Positions 43,907-55,802 of a DNA stretch of 64,000 nucleotides are shown one piece after another (the first letter of the stretch is position 1; every line of letters begins with the position of its first letter). The translations under genes and the position numbers were made by a program. This DNA comes from Chaetomium olivaceum (lineage: Eukaryota > Ascomycota > Sordariomycetes > Sordariales > Chaetomiaceae): NCBI GenBank assembly GCA_039881045.1, contig JAYWVB010000039.1, forward strand, positions 1 through 64,000. Reading direction: 5' to 3'. The notes below the pieces were generated by a model that saw only the letters and a list, made by a program, of their open reading frames with translations, did no database searches and was not told the origin of the DNA.

Positions 43907-45039
43907 ATGAGCCACCAACGATACCCGTCCCATGATGCGGTCAAGGAACCGCACGCGGTATCTTTGAAAGTGCTACGGTAAGTCACCATCCGTATCAGGC
44001 TCTGAACCTCAATCACTCAAACGAAACAAATCTAGGCTCTCCCGCCCATCCCTCGTCGCCCAATACCCCTTCCAACCGCCATTCTCCTCCCCTCCAACGG
44101 TCCCGTCTCCCATCAACCACCCATACCCGCCTCCCTCGCCTACAGCTCAAATGGCGTCAACGGTGTCCCTACGAACCCGACCCCCTTCGTCCTAAGCCCC
44201 ATCCTCAACCTCCCCCCGTCCTTCGGCTCAGCCTACGTCGGCGAAACATTCAGCTGTACCCTCTGCGCCAACCATGACATCCCCGATGACAACCCAGCCG
44301 TATCGGCAGGCAAAACCATACGCGATGTGCGCATCGAAGCAGAAATGAAGACGCCCTCCTCAGCAACAGCCCTCAAGCTCACACTCACCCCACCATCCCC
44401 CACCACCAGCACCACCACCACAACCACCCACCCGGAGACGGCACCACCACCACCGCCACAGCAACCACTGAAACCGGCACCGACCTCCTCCCGCACCAAT
44501 CTCTCCAAAAAATCCTCTCCTTCGACCTCAAAGAAGAAGGCAACCACGTGCTGGCCGTGACCGTCTCCTACTACGAAGCCAGCGAGCTCTCCGGCCGCAC
44601 CCGCACCTTCCGCAAGCTGTACCAGTTCGTGTGCAAGCCCTCGCTGATCGTGCGCACCAAGCCCGGCGCGCTGCCCACGGACCCTGCATCGGGCCGTCGC
44701 CGCTGGGTGCTCGAGGCGCAGCTGGAGAATTGTGGGGAGGAAGGGGTCATGCTGGAGAAGGTGGGTTTGGAGCTGGAGAGGGGGTTGGGGTATGAGGATT
44801 GTAATTGGGAGAGTGGTGGTGGTTACGGTAGTGAGGTGGGGAGGATGAGGCCGGTGCTGTTGCCGGGGGAGACGGAGCAGGTCTGTTTTGTGATTGAGGA
44901 GGAAACGGAGGGGGCTGTGGAGGAGGTGGATGGGCGCGTGGCGTTTGGGATATTGCAGATTGGGTGGCGGAGCGAGATGGGAAATAGGGGGTTCTTGTCG
45001 ACGGGGAAATTGGGGACGCGGTTTGTGAAGCCGAGATAG
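43907..45039 (+). CDS. TRAPPC13-like (DUF974) trafficking protein
   Basis: Likely subunit of the TRAPP complex, the Rab-activating tether of the Golgi and autophagy pathways. Exons 43907-43977 (MSHQRYPSHDAVKEPHAVSL) and 44036-45039. DUF974 features are recognisable: RLSRPSLVAQYP, then LPPSFGSAYVGETFSCTLCA, IRDVRIEAEMKTPS, and in the last third SYYEASELSGRTRTFRKLYQ, FVCKPSLIVRTKPGALP and the closing GILQIGWRSEMGNRGFLST. Three different frames are used in turn, so two bases appear to be missing: one in the CCCC at 44061-44064, one in the C/A-rich stretch 44385-44460. With both restored the length is 1077 nt, 358 aa. The middle segment is a low-complexity Thr/Pro insertion. Confidence 0.85.
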
Positions 45040-48000
45040 AGTGTTTGATGGTTTGATGGGGATGGTGCTAGGCGAGTACGAGATTCCACGTCAGTCCCAT
45101 AGCCCGGTAGTGGCCACAGGCCTGAGTTAACTTGACTTGTGAAGACATGGTCGAGAGACACCAATAAACTCATGCAATACGTAAGTAACAATTCGCATAC
45201 ACTCACATGTCAATGAATCAGATCCCGGGGTAGGTTGTCGATGGCAGGAGCCCCATGTTGCCCTCTGGGTTTTAGGCCTAAGGCACCTTACTGACTATAC
45301 AACCGGGCGGTTGGTACCTTGGCGCTTGTCCAACAAATGTTAGCAAAGGAGAATCCCATCAAACAGAGTTAGTCTAAACTCAAATTAGCTCCATAGTTAG
45401 TAGGTCCTCCGCCAAAGGACACACTCGATCAGCTGTCTACTCTAATTCTCCATAAACATTCGTATCAATGTGTACGTAATCAGGGAATTCTCAACAAAAG
45501 CAAAACCGGCCTTTGACACGCAGATTTAGGCGTTGTCAGGGTCACAACCCGACGTCCCGAGAGTTTGGGACGCATCTTAGCCGACGGGTTTGGCGTTTGA
45601 TGTTTATTGTGATCACACAGATTTCAGATTTTAGACGCAAACACAAGCACGCCTGCCACAGTCAGCGCCACCCGATATCCCAAAGCTGCAGGCTGCGCAA
45701 ACTGCGACTGTTTCAGGACCTTGATCTCGTGTCTAGCATGGCCATGAGTCGCTACAAATACATACGTGTCGTGCAGAGTGGAGCTAATAACCCGTCTAAG
45801 ATCGCCCGTCGTGAAGTCTCGTCTCGGGTACGCAAGATAGACTTTTTGGCCCAAGACCGAAATCAGTTTGGGTGGTTTTCAGCTTATAGTAGGACCTGCT
45901 AAGACAGGGCCCGGTTGATAAGCAAACCAGGTTTCCGGAAGACCCCTCCCGCGTCCGTGATCAAACGCGGCAGCGGGTGCTAGCCTTGTGTGACGTTTGA
46001 CAAAGGTTGTGTGCCAGGTGAGTGCCACCGGGGTGTGCCTCGCTCGGACGTCTTGGAGCCGATACTTGGGACCAATTCCAGGATGAAAAGGCTGACATCT
46101 TTGCCCATTGGCTGAAGAAGAAGATGGTGAGACTGGAGCGGGTTGAGCAGTTGCGCTTTGGCGTTTGCTGATGGATCCGAGTCCACTAACAACTGGAGAG
46201 TTGCCTGTTCGGGACACTTCCCGCCCGGATGGTTGGTTCGCCACCGATCAGCCGGATACAGGCCCGATGTCAGGGGGACGGTTAATCACTAGTCATGCGG
46301 CTCCCGTCCGTCTCTCTTCTGACGGTTCCCGCAGAGTTCCGGTAGCAAAAGGAGCACACGATATATGCCGTGAAAAGAGTAGTGGAGAAGACAAACTTGG
46401 AAGTCGATCAACAAGATGGATATCCCAGGCTCCCTCTGGCCAAAAAAACTGGTACACCAAAAAGAAAGAAGACAAAATGTCAAAGATTTTGTTCCACTTC
46501 GTTTTCTTAAGTTCGGGTTCGATCTGACCGAGAGATATCGCATCAAGACAGCTCTGTAGACTTTGGGCGTATCGGTCTTTTTGCCCAGCGGGAGCCAGGG
46601 TCGTCAAGATCTGAAGCTCCTCCCCCACATGCCGTCGCCTCGAGAACCCCTGGTTTTGCCGAGGAAGGTTGCATCCACACGGGTCCGAATCGGGACTGAT
46701 CGTCAACGAGACACTGCGATGCGACTGCAAGATGCCACGGTCAACCGGGGGTTATCGGCCTCTTTCTCTGACGCGTCCGACGAGCTGAGATGCAGGCTGC
46801 AGCAAGCCTTCGTGTGTGCGGGTTGAGGGGATCAACAAGGGTATCGGCAGCATCACGACGCCTATCATCATCGGCTTCGCTCCGTGTCTTGCCGCTGGGA
46901 TGGGACTGCATAGATTGCTCCGGCTCAACGAAAAGGGCAATGACGGCTGGGGAACCCTCCATGCCATGCAGGTTGACGGCAGCGAACTGCGTGGCATTTG
47001 TCTCGTGCCTCTCCATTAGCGATTTTACTCGCCGCAGTGGCCGTGACGGAAAACTGGCCGTACAGGGTGCTGTACACGTTCAGGGTTCCGAGATGCCGTC
47101 ATCTGTCCTAAAATCGAACGCCATGATGAAGCTGCCATGTGGCGCCCCAATGCTGGGGAATAAAAAGACAACAACAACCTCCTGCAGCTCCCCACGGCCG
47201 ACTCGGGATCGACCACTCCTGTACAACCTCGGACAGCTTCTCGGCTGCAGGAAGAGGCGCCTGCGCGGCGTCAAGGCTGGCGCGGCCAAAAAGGAGGGCC
47301 ATCCATCCATTGACCAACTGCACGGATGCAGCCGTCCAATGACCGCTTCGGACGTTGTCTTCCTTCAGGAACAGTATAGTCGAACGGTGGGTCGACTTGC
47401 TGTTGATGGGCGCTCAGTGTAGTTACCTAGATATCGCTATTTCTGTAAACTCCAAGAACCGAGAAGGAAGACGGCGAAGTTGACATGGAAGAGTCGAAGA
47501 CCGACCAGGTCTGAACGACACTTGTCGGCTCCCCCGATTCCCACATCTTGCTGCCAGAGGTGGTATTCGATCGGCAAATGTGGTCCCTGTTTCGGACTCT
47601 TGGGGTCACCCTGGATCCTCCCCCAGACCCCTCCACTTTGATGTTGGACCCAGTCCGAAAGTGCCTCGTGTTGGAGGAGAAACCGCCTGAAATACAGGAG
47701 ATTAGGGGCCTGCATGGAAATATCGGGAACACGGCTGTTGTTTCCTCCAACGACTCAGGGAACGGCGCCGAGTTGAAACCCCGAGAAACAACCAATAGCC
47801 GAAAAAGTATCATGAGTTGATATGACATGCAGCATCGAGCAAGCCGATGGTGGGGAAAGCTTGCGAGGCGGACGTGCGATGGGCCCCTTGTTCGGAAAGC
47901 GTCCGAGTCCGGGCCTGGGCGGTATCTGTGCAGTTGCCTCCTCCACATCCATTCTGGAAGATGGATTGATGGGATGACCTGGAACGGGAACCATGGAAGC

Positions 48001-49030
48001 TCCACAGCCTGGGTTGAATAGAGGCCCGACGCGCTAGCTAGGGGACCGCCCACTACATATCTGCACCTAACGCGCAATCCAGAAACGGGAGGGGCATGGA
48101 CGTTACGCCCCTTCCCGAAGTCGAGAAAGGAGTGGCAGGAGCCAGTGTTCCTACTGGGTGAATCTGTTTTTTTTTGAGTGTTTGGCAGAAATGGTCTGGA
48201 CTGCCCGATTCTGCGATAGGCCTATCGTCTGCTGCGATCCCCTTACCAGATTGGTTTGCGTGCATAAACACGACCCAGGAACGGCTGGGGCCAGCAAGGA
48301 GGCTAAGGACGCAGGGGCTTGAGAGGGTGCCGCACCTCCTGCAGCTCAATTACAGGGGTTACTGTTAGGCCTAAATGCAGATGCAGAACGGCAGGAATCC
48401 AGGGAAACCTGGAACAAGAAAAAAAGTGAGATCCCACGACGACTTCAACAGGTGCAGCACTCCGGCTTCATCTCTTTCTGGTTTGTTGCCAAATCGTAGC
48501 TGAGGTCGACATCCTGAAGAATACCGATCGCAGCTGCGCAGCCGTGACGGCAGTTTTCCAGATCCGGACCCATCCGATCGTTCATCTCCGCCCTGTTCCT
48601 GTTCTGGACCCCTACCTCGAAGCAGCAACTCACATCAGCCATCAGCCCGCATCAGCCAGCCCGCATTGCCTTACCCCTTGGTCACTATTCGTCCAATCTT
48701 CGTTCTCGACCTGGGAAGCTCGTGTTGGTACTGTACCATCAAGGTTACACGTTAGCAGGCGGGGGCCGTTGTATCTGGCCGCCGCCGTTGAAATCGGGGA
48801 AACGGACCGCCGTACGGTTGCATCGTTGCACACAAAGTTTGCCGTCACCGACTCTGTGGTGGACCGACACAAAGTTTCGAAACTTTGCAGAACCGACAAC
48901 AAACTCCCCGGGACTTACGAAATCGAGCACCGACTTAAACCGACCGGTCACAGCAACCCAGCTGAATAAAACATTCGAAGAGGTAACGGGAAGGAACCGA
49001 AAAAGGAGACTGCTGGGAAAGTGATGTATC
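45040..49030. other. About 4 kb without a supported gene
   Basis: Flanked by the TRAPPC13-like stop and the DENN start. The open frames (for example 46790-47422 plus, 47427-48077 minus, 46741-47016 minus) overlap one another on opposite strands, have no conserved motif I recognise and no convincing intron chain. A T run lies at 48167-48175. The last few hundred bases must hold the DENN promoter. A non-coding RNA, a decayed gene or a lineage-specific gene could be hidden here. Confidence 0.5.
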
Positions 49031-52000
49031 ATGGATAACTCTTCCACACCGCTCGCCGACTACTTCTGGATTGCCGGGATAGAGCACGTCGCTTACGATG
49101 ATGGCTCGACACCCCAGCAACCCCAGCAGCTAGACGACACGACGTCGTCGAAGATGGCGAGGGAGAGGACACCGACAGCTCGGCAGCGACCCCATCGCGT
49201 GCCACCGCTCGGCATTCCCGCCAAAGCTCAGCCAACCGCCTATCCACCCTGTCCAAACTCTCCCTATCGCCCTCAGTCACCGGCGGCGATGGCCGAGCGC
49301 TGGAGGAAATTGACGGCAACACTCGGAGCAACCGCAGCAGCGCGACCATCCGGCCTATCCCCCCGCCCAACTTTGGCGGTGCAAATACTAACGGGAACGG
49401 TTTTGCCGATCTAAACGGCTTTGGCGGAGGAGCGGGCATTGGATTCGATGGTTTCCCGGCCGGCTTCGATTTCGACGAGGCTCTCCTCAAGTTCGCTGCA
49501 GAACGAGAGAACTTCCTCGACGACCTCAGCTTCACCGCCGGCGCAAAGATCCACACGAGGCCCCCGATGGTCAACCCGAGAGCCGACAAACTCAGAGCCG
49601 AGGATGCCGACGCGAGTGGGAGGAAGAGCCCTCTTAGGAGCATCGGTGGCAGCATCCGCCGCAAGATGAGTTTTAGGGATATGAGCAGCGTGAGGAAGCA
49701 GCCCATGCCCCCAAGAGCGGGTACGTATTCGGGGAGATGTGACTTCGATTTGCTGATCATTCACGCTAATCTGTGTATTCCAGCTTCCGTTCGTACGGCG
49801 AAGCGTCTAAGCAACTACAACTCCGTTATCCCCCCCCCGAGCCGCTGAACCTAGACCCCGACATGCACCCGCTTAAGAGGCGGTTCGAACCGGTCTTGCT
49901 CGACAGGTATCCCCAACGAGATGCCGCACCAGACGAGTTGGCCAGGAGGGGCAAGTTCCCAGACTATGTGCCCATGTTCGCCTTCCCCAACGACATTCAG
50001 ATTGTGTCCTCTGACGAGCGCCCTCGCTCGACTTGGCATGGGTTTACCATGACCTCGGACGACAACTCCAAGATCTACGGCATTACCATCATTGTCTGGG
50101 CGGCGCTGAACGCGGAGGTGGCCGAAGAGGTGGAGAAGCGGTGCGAGCTGTGGCGGCAACGGCACATGAGCAACGAGGAAAGGGAGCTCGCTGCCAGTCT
50201 GGGCGGCCGCCTCGCTGCGGATCGCGCACATCTCTCTCAACTCCTGGCCAAACTAGGCACCGTGCCCTCAGGTTCGGCGGCGAGAGACTCTATCGACGAA
50301 GAAATCAGCGCCGTGGAAGAGAAGATTGCGCTCATGACAGAGATGCTCAGGCCGCTACGGCACGGCGCGGCATCCAAGATCGACGGCCTTACGGCGGGCG
50401 AGACCGGCCTCTGGACACCACGAGCGTTTGGCATTCTTGGTAGAGACCCTGCCAAGATGGGGTTCTGGAAAGAGTGGCTCAGGGCGGTGACTGTGCCCAT
50501 GACCGACGGCGCCGTGTTGCGGATCTCGCCGAGCTCCCCCAAGGTTGGCCGCTGGCAGCCGCTGGAACGCTACGTTATCAACCTCTGCACCGAGGCTTTC
50601 AGCCCCCTGAGTTCACTTACCCAGGTTGAGTTGGGTGTGCGGGAGTTGCGGCTGTATGCACGGAAGGAAGCGGTCAATGAGATCCCAGGATCAAGAACCA
50701 TCGACATCTATGCCCTATTTAGGTGCTTGTCGCTGGAGAACATCGTCCTTCTCCTTGAATGCGCCATGTCCGAAGCCCGCATCATCTTCCTATCATCTCA
50801 CACCGGTATGCTGCACCTCGCGTGCCATGCCCTCGCAAACCTCCTTTATCCTCTGAAATGGGCGAGCATTTTTATCCCGGTGTTGCCCGCCCGGCTCATA
50901 TCTGCCCTCGAGGCACCATGCCCCTACATTGTCGGAGTGGAGAGACGGTACGAGAAGATCGAGCTTCCCGACGATGATTATGTGCTCGTGGACCTCGACA
51001 GGGACTCCATCGACACCACGGCGCATCCGGTCAGCTTGCCACGACAGCACCGACGGAAGCTTCTCTCGCTGTTGCAGGTGGCTGCTCCTCACCGCCTGCG
51101 GTACGGTGTTACCGCCGGGCCTCCTCCGTATGCTGTCGAAGCCTTCCCGTACGATGCGTTCTCGGCCGAGGCTGAGACCATCTTTAACCCGATCACGGTC
51201 AAGAGCTCGCTAGGCAAATGGGTAACACAGAATTCGTCCACATTCGGCGAACCGGACCCCCCTAGCTCGATCCGTACCCCCCTCTTCAACGCCTTTGCCA
51301 AAGCCAAGGTCGACCCGAGCAAGATGGAGAGGCCGACGACGTCCAAGTCGAGCAAGGGCAGCCCTCCGTCGTCTGTATCGCCCGTCTCGATGCACTTTCC
51401 GCCGATGCCCACAACGCCCGTATCACGCAGCGACTCGGGGTTCGCCCAGACGCTTAGAGAAAAGCGGTCGGGGCACTTCGACGATAAATCTAGGCGCAGC
51501 TCGTCGTTCGGCATGGATAGGCACCATCCGTCAATGCACCGGCCAAGCCTTCCCTTCCTGAACGGGCACAGCCAAAACCTGTCGATATCAGCCATCTCGG
51601 TCGATTCGCAGTCGTCCTTCGGAGGCTACGCGCCTTCAACGTACGCGCAGTCGACCATTGCTGCATCAACCATCATGCCGAATATGACGGTTCAGCCGGT
51701 GCGGAACACGGAGAACACCGTCTGGGTGGAGGGCCACTGCTTCAAGTGGACGGCTTCTGAGCTCAACTCGACCTGCACCATCTGCGAAGACAGGTCAGAG
51801 GGAGACGGCCTTTACAAGTGCACCGGGTGCAACTGCCTATCTCACAACAGGTGTCTCGGGTTTGTCTCACTGGTATGTCCCGAGGCGTTCCACCCCGACC
51901 GCGTGCGGGCAGCATTTGTGCGCTGTATGGCCAGTCTCTTGTACACCTACCGCAAGCACCTCGGCCGGCCGACCAGGGAGCAAAAGTCCAACGGTCAGCT

Positions 52001-52640
52001 GTATGCCTTCGACATGGATGCTTTCATCCGCAGCCTGCCCTACGACCAGCAAGAGTATGCCACTATGATGCGGGACACCCAAGGTACGTGTCTTTTGACC
52101 CCTCCCCTTCTTGATCGAAGTATACCCAGCTAACCCGCCTCCCTAGCCTTCAACGAGTTCATCCACGAACGCGAGCGGCAGCCCGCCTCGGACCCATCCA
52201 TCCGCCTCTTCGACGAGATCATCCTCGCCAAGAAGGCCCGCGGCCGGCCCGTTTTCTCATCCGGCCTCTCCCGCCTCTCCACGCTGCGCGGCGCCCACGG
52301 CCTGTACCCGGGCAGCTCCAGCGGCGGTGGCTTCACGGCCCCCAACGCCGCCGCCGCCGCTGCCGCCGGCCGCGCCGCCAAGATCCCCGGCTATCTGTCC
52401 GACACGGGCGACCACATCTGGCGCACCGCGTCGGTGCCCGTGCCGTCGGCCAAGTTCCAGGGCGATTACAGGAGTGTGGTGACTCGTGTTCCGCTGCGGC
52501 TGGATTCGGCGCTGATGCGGCAGCCCCGTGCGATTCAGGGTGTGCCGCGGCCGGCCGAGCAGGGCAAGGTCAAGAAGCTGGTCAGGAAGCAAGTGGCTAG
52601 TATGCTTGGTCCGCCGGCGGGCTTTAAGGTGCCTGAGTGA
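49031..52640 (+). CDS. DENN-domain protein with C1-like zinc finger
   Basis: Probable guanine-nucleotide exchange factor for a Rab GTPase. Exons 49031-49720, 49784-52083, 52147-52640; about 1161 aa after two one-base corrections. uDENN begins at the N-terminus (PLADYFWIAGIEHVAYDD), followed by a disordered Ser/Asp/Gly-rich insert. uDENN then resumes (HPLKRRFEPVLLDRYP, VPMFAFPNDIQIVSS, WHGFTMTSDDNSKIYG). The cDENN core contains LSLENIVLLLECAMSEARI, HALANLLYPLKWASIFIPVL and PCPYIVGVERRYEK, and dDENN follows. A Ser/Pro linker leads to a cysteine/histidine finger (~880-930: HCFKWTASELNSTCTIC, YKCTGCNCLSHNRC). The end contains RPTREQKSNGQLYAFDMDAF and a helical tail. Frame breaks lie near 49113-49146 and in the C run ending at 49848. 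Confidence 0.88.
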
Positions 52641-53570
52641 GTGTTAGGGAGGTCATTGGTGTGGTTGACGGTGGAGGAGGGATAGTCGGCGGGAGGGTTA
52701 TTGCCCGTTCATCCGGCTCTGGTATGGCCGGTCAGCCTGGGGATGTCTGTGGTTTGTTTGCTTTTTTTTTGGTGGATGGCCGGTCCGTCCGTTCGTTCTT
52801 TTCAAGAGGCCAGAAGGGGGCGAGCGGGCAGTGTAATATGTGTTTGTACGATAAGGCATTGTAATCTCTATTTTGGCCCTTTTTCCGTCTCGGGCGGGGA
52901 GCAACGCATTGGATGGGAGGGGAGGGGGCTGGATTGGCTTGGTGGAGGGATGGGAGGTCATAAACACAAAAGGATAGTTTGCTGCTTGCTACTGAGTATT
53001 AGCATTGATTTTGGCATGTTTGGTTTGGGTTAGGAAGGGGGGGTGATGAGAACAGATGAAAGAGGCACTTCCCTCGCATGTTGGTGGGGGTGGTGGATAT
53101 TAGTATATTTAGGAGCATAGCACCGGCCTTGAGTTGGCGTGGGCACAAAAAAAAGAAAAAAATACAACACAAATCATCCAGAGCCGTTACTCATTACCGT
53201 AGACATGTCATAAACGATTATGGTGTGCATGATTTGATCGAGGGGTATCATCTTTTAAGCCCTGCCATTCCCGCGGTCTTCGCCATGGCCTTCACCACCG
53301 CCCCTCCATTCACAAGGATCGACCAGTGAGTGTAGCTGCAATTTAGGTGGAGTACTCGGCGATGTGACTCTTGCTTCAACATACCATCAGCCACCAAGCA
53401 CTCTTAGGAATTAGCCTATCCCAGCGTCTTTCGTATATCGCGACCACTAACCAAGTCGCCTCGCCCATATCCTCCATGCCATACCACTCCGCGAAAACGC
53501 CGCAAACATCAGGAAACCCAACCCAACCCGTTCTATAGCTCTCAACCCAACCAAGTAACAACTCTGCCCC
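52641..53570. other. Convergent intergenic region DENN/YPI1
   Basis: About 930 bp of 3' flank on both sides, with T, A and G runs (TTTTTTTT near 52764, AAAAAAAAGAAAAAAA near 53146). No gene is seen. Confidence 0.6.
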
Positions 53571-54340
53571 TCAACACCATCTCACACCCCCTGCGGCCCC
53601 AACGAGCCCCCTTGCCCAGGCACACCCTTCCCCTTCCCCTCCCCCACCACCACCACCACCACCATCCCCATCCCCATCCCCATCCCCGTCCTTGCCTGGC
53701 TTATCATACCGCGGCATCTTCTCGTACGCATTCGGGCTCGGCTGGCGCTTCCTCCGCGGCTTCCCCTTGCCCCTCCCACCCCGACGATGTGAGTGGGAGT
53801 GGGAGTGGGAATGGTCATGGTCATGGTGTCCGTCGCAGTCGTGCACGTGCCCATCGCCGCGACCCGCTTTCTTCCCGCTGCCACTCCCGTTCCCGTTCTC
53901 GCGGTCGGAATCGGCGTCCGAGTCAGGGTCGGAGGAGTCGGATGATGATGAGGAGGAGGAGGAGGAGTCGCTTGATTCGTCGACGCTGCGGGGGCGGTGG
54001 TAGATGCAGCAGACTGGGGGTTGGGGGTTAGATGTTAGTGAGTGGCACTATCTCTTGTCTGTCTTGGGAAATAAGGGGATGGATGGTGGGATGGGTAGGT
54101 GGGTAAGTAGGTAGGTTTACCTTTTGATTTCTTCCTCCCCAGTCCTTCATTGTCGACCACGTCTGATCGCCATTGCACCGATCTCCTTGTTGGGGCGTGT
54201 GCGCCTCGCAGACGGAGGATGGCTTGTGGCTGGGTATGGGTTTGTGGGGTTGTTGTGGATGGTGTGATTTCGGTTTGGCTAGGGGCAGGGCGCGATGGCT
54301 GCCGCTGTTGCTGTCGAGATTGGGGGAAGGCTGGCAACAT
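53571..54340 (-). CDS. YPI1: Type 1 phosphatase regulator YPI1 (inhibitor-3 family)
   Basis: Small disordered regulator of protein phosphatase 1 (Glc7), orthologous to vertebrate inhibitor-3/PPP1R11. Exons 54340-54121 and 54013-53571, an intact 220-aa frame. The core is diagnostic: ILRLRG, then RRSVQWRSDVVDNEGLG (containing the RVxW-like PP1-docking element), GRKKSK, and across the intron VCCIYHRPRSVDESSDSS. An acidic Ser/Asp stretch follows, then a His-rich HDHDHSHSHSHSH segment and the conserved RKRQPSPNAYEKMPRYDKP. The C-terminus is a low-complexity Gly/Asp tail ending GAAGGVRWC, which looks lineage-specific. Two upstream ATGs in another frame (for example 54399) do not lead to the motif; 54340 is the likely start. 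Confidence 0.9.
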
Positions 54341-55802
54341 GGTGACCCGAGGTTGCGATTGCTTTGTGTTGGAAATGTCTTGGAGTAGAGACTCGCCAAA
54401 GATTTGGGCTGCCAGTGGTGGACTTGGGGTGCTTGGTCACGTCAGTTGCCCCACGTCACATGCAGTAGCGCACAGACGTTGCCGTGGGGTGAGGACCCCG
54501 GCATTCCTGTCCCTGTTCCTGACCAACAGGGGACATGCATGACAAAGCCATCATGGCAAAGGGGACGTCAGTTGTCAACAAGTTCGAGCAGGTGAGATCT
54601 CGGGCTATCTGGTAATGCTAGAACCAGACACTAAGAGCCAACCCTAATTGAACCATTGGTTATTGTTGTTTTTCATCTCCTTCTAGTGATGGTCTATTGA
54701 TAGGTGCTATCTTCGAAACATATAATGTTGACAACCAGATAATATCTATAAGTGGAAAAAGATGGGGGGAGGGAAAGGGAGGGAGTAGATGTGGCAGAGT
54801 GATCCGAGAGGCCAGAACTATCGTACAATGTACCGTTATTTGTTTATCGGTTACTATTTATATGCCTTGTTTCTTCAACAACTCTGAAACAGCACAAACT
54901 CCCAGAGTTGCCCGTGGGGCTCTTGTGTGTTGAGCTGAATTTGAGTTACCTCCAAAGTATACCAACCCCATGTCCTCAGAAAAGTCCTGTTTGCTCAAGT
55001 TTACTCTTTTAAAATATCCGTTTCTTATTCAGTCATCCTCCAATGACTGTTGGGTATTCAATGTGAACAGCGGTGTTATCCTGCTGTTTTCCGTTGGCGT
55101 GTGTGGGGATGGGCTCTGTTTGGGTTCACACGCAGAATTAAGCAACTATCAACCAACTTGATGACCACAAAGCCTTTCAGATGGATTCACACTCAGTTGG
55201 CATCTGTGTTTCCTTGTGATAGACGAAGCGCCTGTGAATGTGTTACCAGTGCTGGATTGTGAACCATACCGGGCCATCTGCCTGGTTACTCGACCCGACC
55301 TCGCACCTTCCCGCCCACAACTACAACCACACCGACCTGCACCTCCCACCTTCCCACCTTCCCACCCGGTTTGTTTTCCTTTTTTTCGGCATCGCGACTT
55401 TCAACAAATCAATTCCCAAACGGGTATCACATGTCCGCTGCAGTTTTAATGGCCATCCGGGTGACATCAACCTAGGTTGGGTCTCACTGCAGTAGACGAG
55501 CGGAAGTAAAGCAGCGTCCCGTCGTGCAAACAGTTAACCTCTGGCCAGCACTGGGTTCCTGCTCCATTTCCAATAGTAGCAGAATGAAGTTGGTCTTGGT
55601 CGGCCAAAGAGAAGTCACGATCCACATCCACTTCTGCAGGTAGGCTACCTTAGTGAAAGCCGGATGCGACTTCCCTTTCTCATCGACACCTGACTCACTT
55701 TACTAATCTCGAAAACACTCGGCAGTGCCCGCTGCAGCCTATCTCGTTCATTCAAAGAAGGAAGTCACCGAGGGTGAGCGGGTCCCTTCCGTTCCTGACG
55801 AG
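54341..55802. other. Divergent region YPI1/DUF726 gene
   Basis: About 1.46 kb holding both promoters. A likely intron end (CTCGGCAG) at 55718-55725 precedes the open frame of the DUF726 gene, so a 5' exon, possibly non-coding, may lie upstream. Nothing else is supported. Confidence 0.5.

Noticed and set aside
46741..48077. Overlapping open frames on both strands in the 4-kb gap
   Set aside because: None shows family sequence or a coherent exon chain; kept only as an unexplained interval.
48167..48175. T run as a transcription terminator
   Set aside because: A lone T run with no Pol III gene upstream and no stem is not evidence of termination in a fungal Pol II context.
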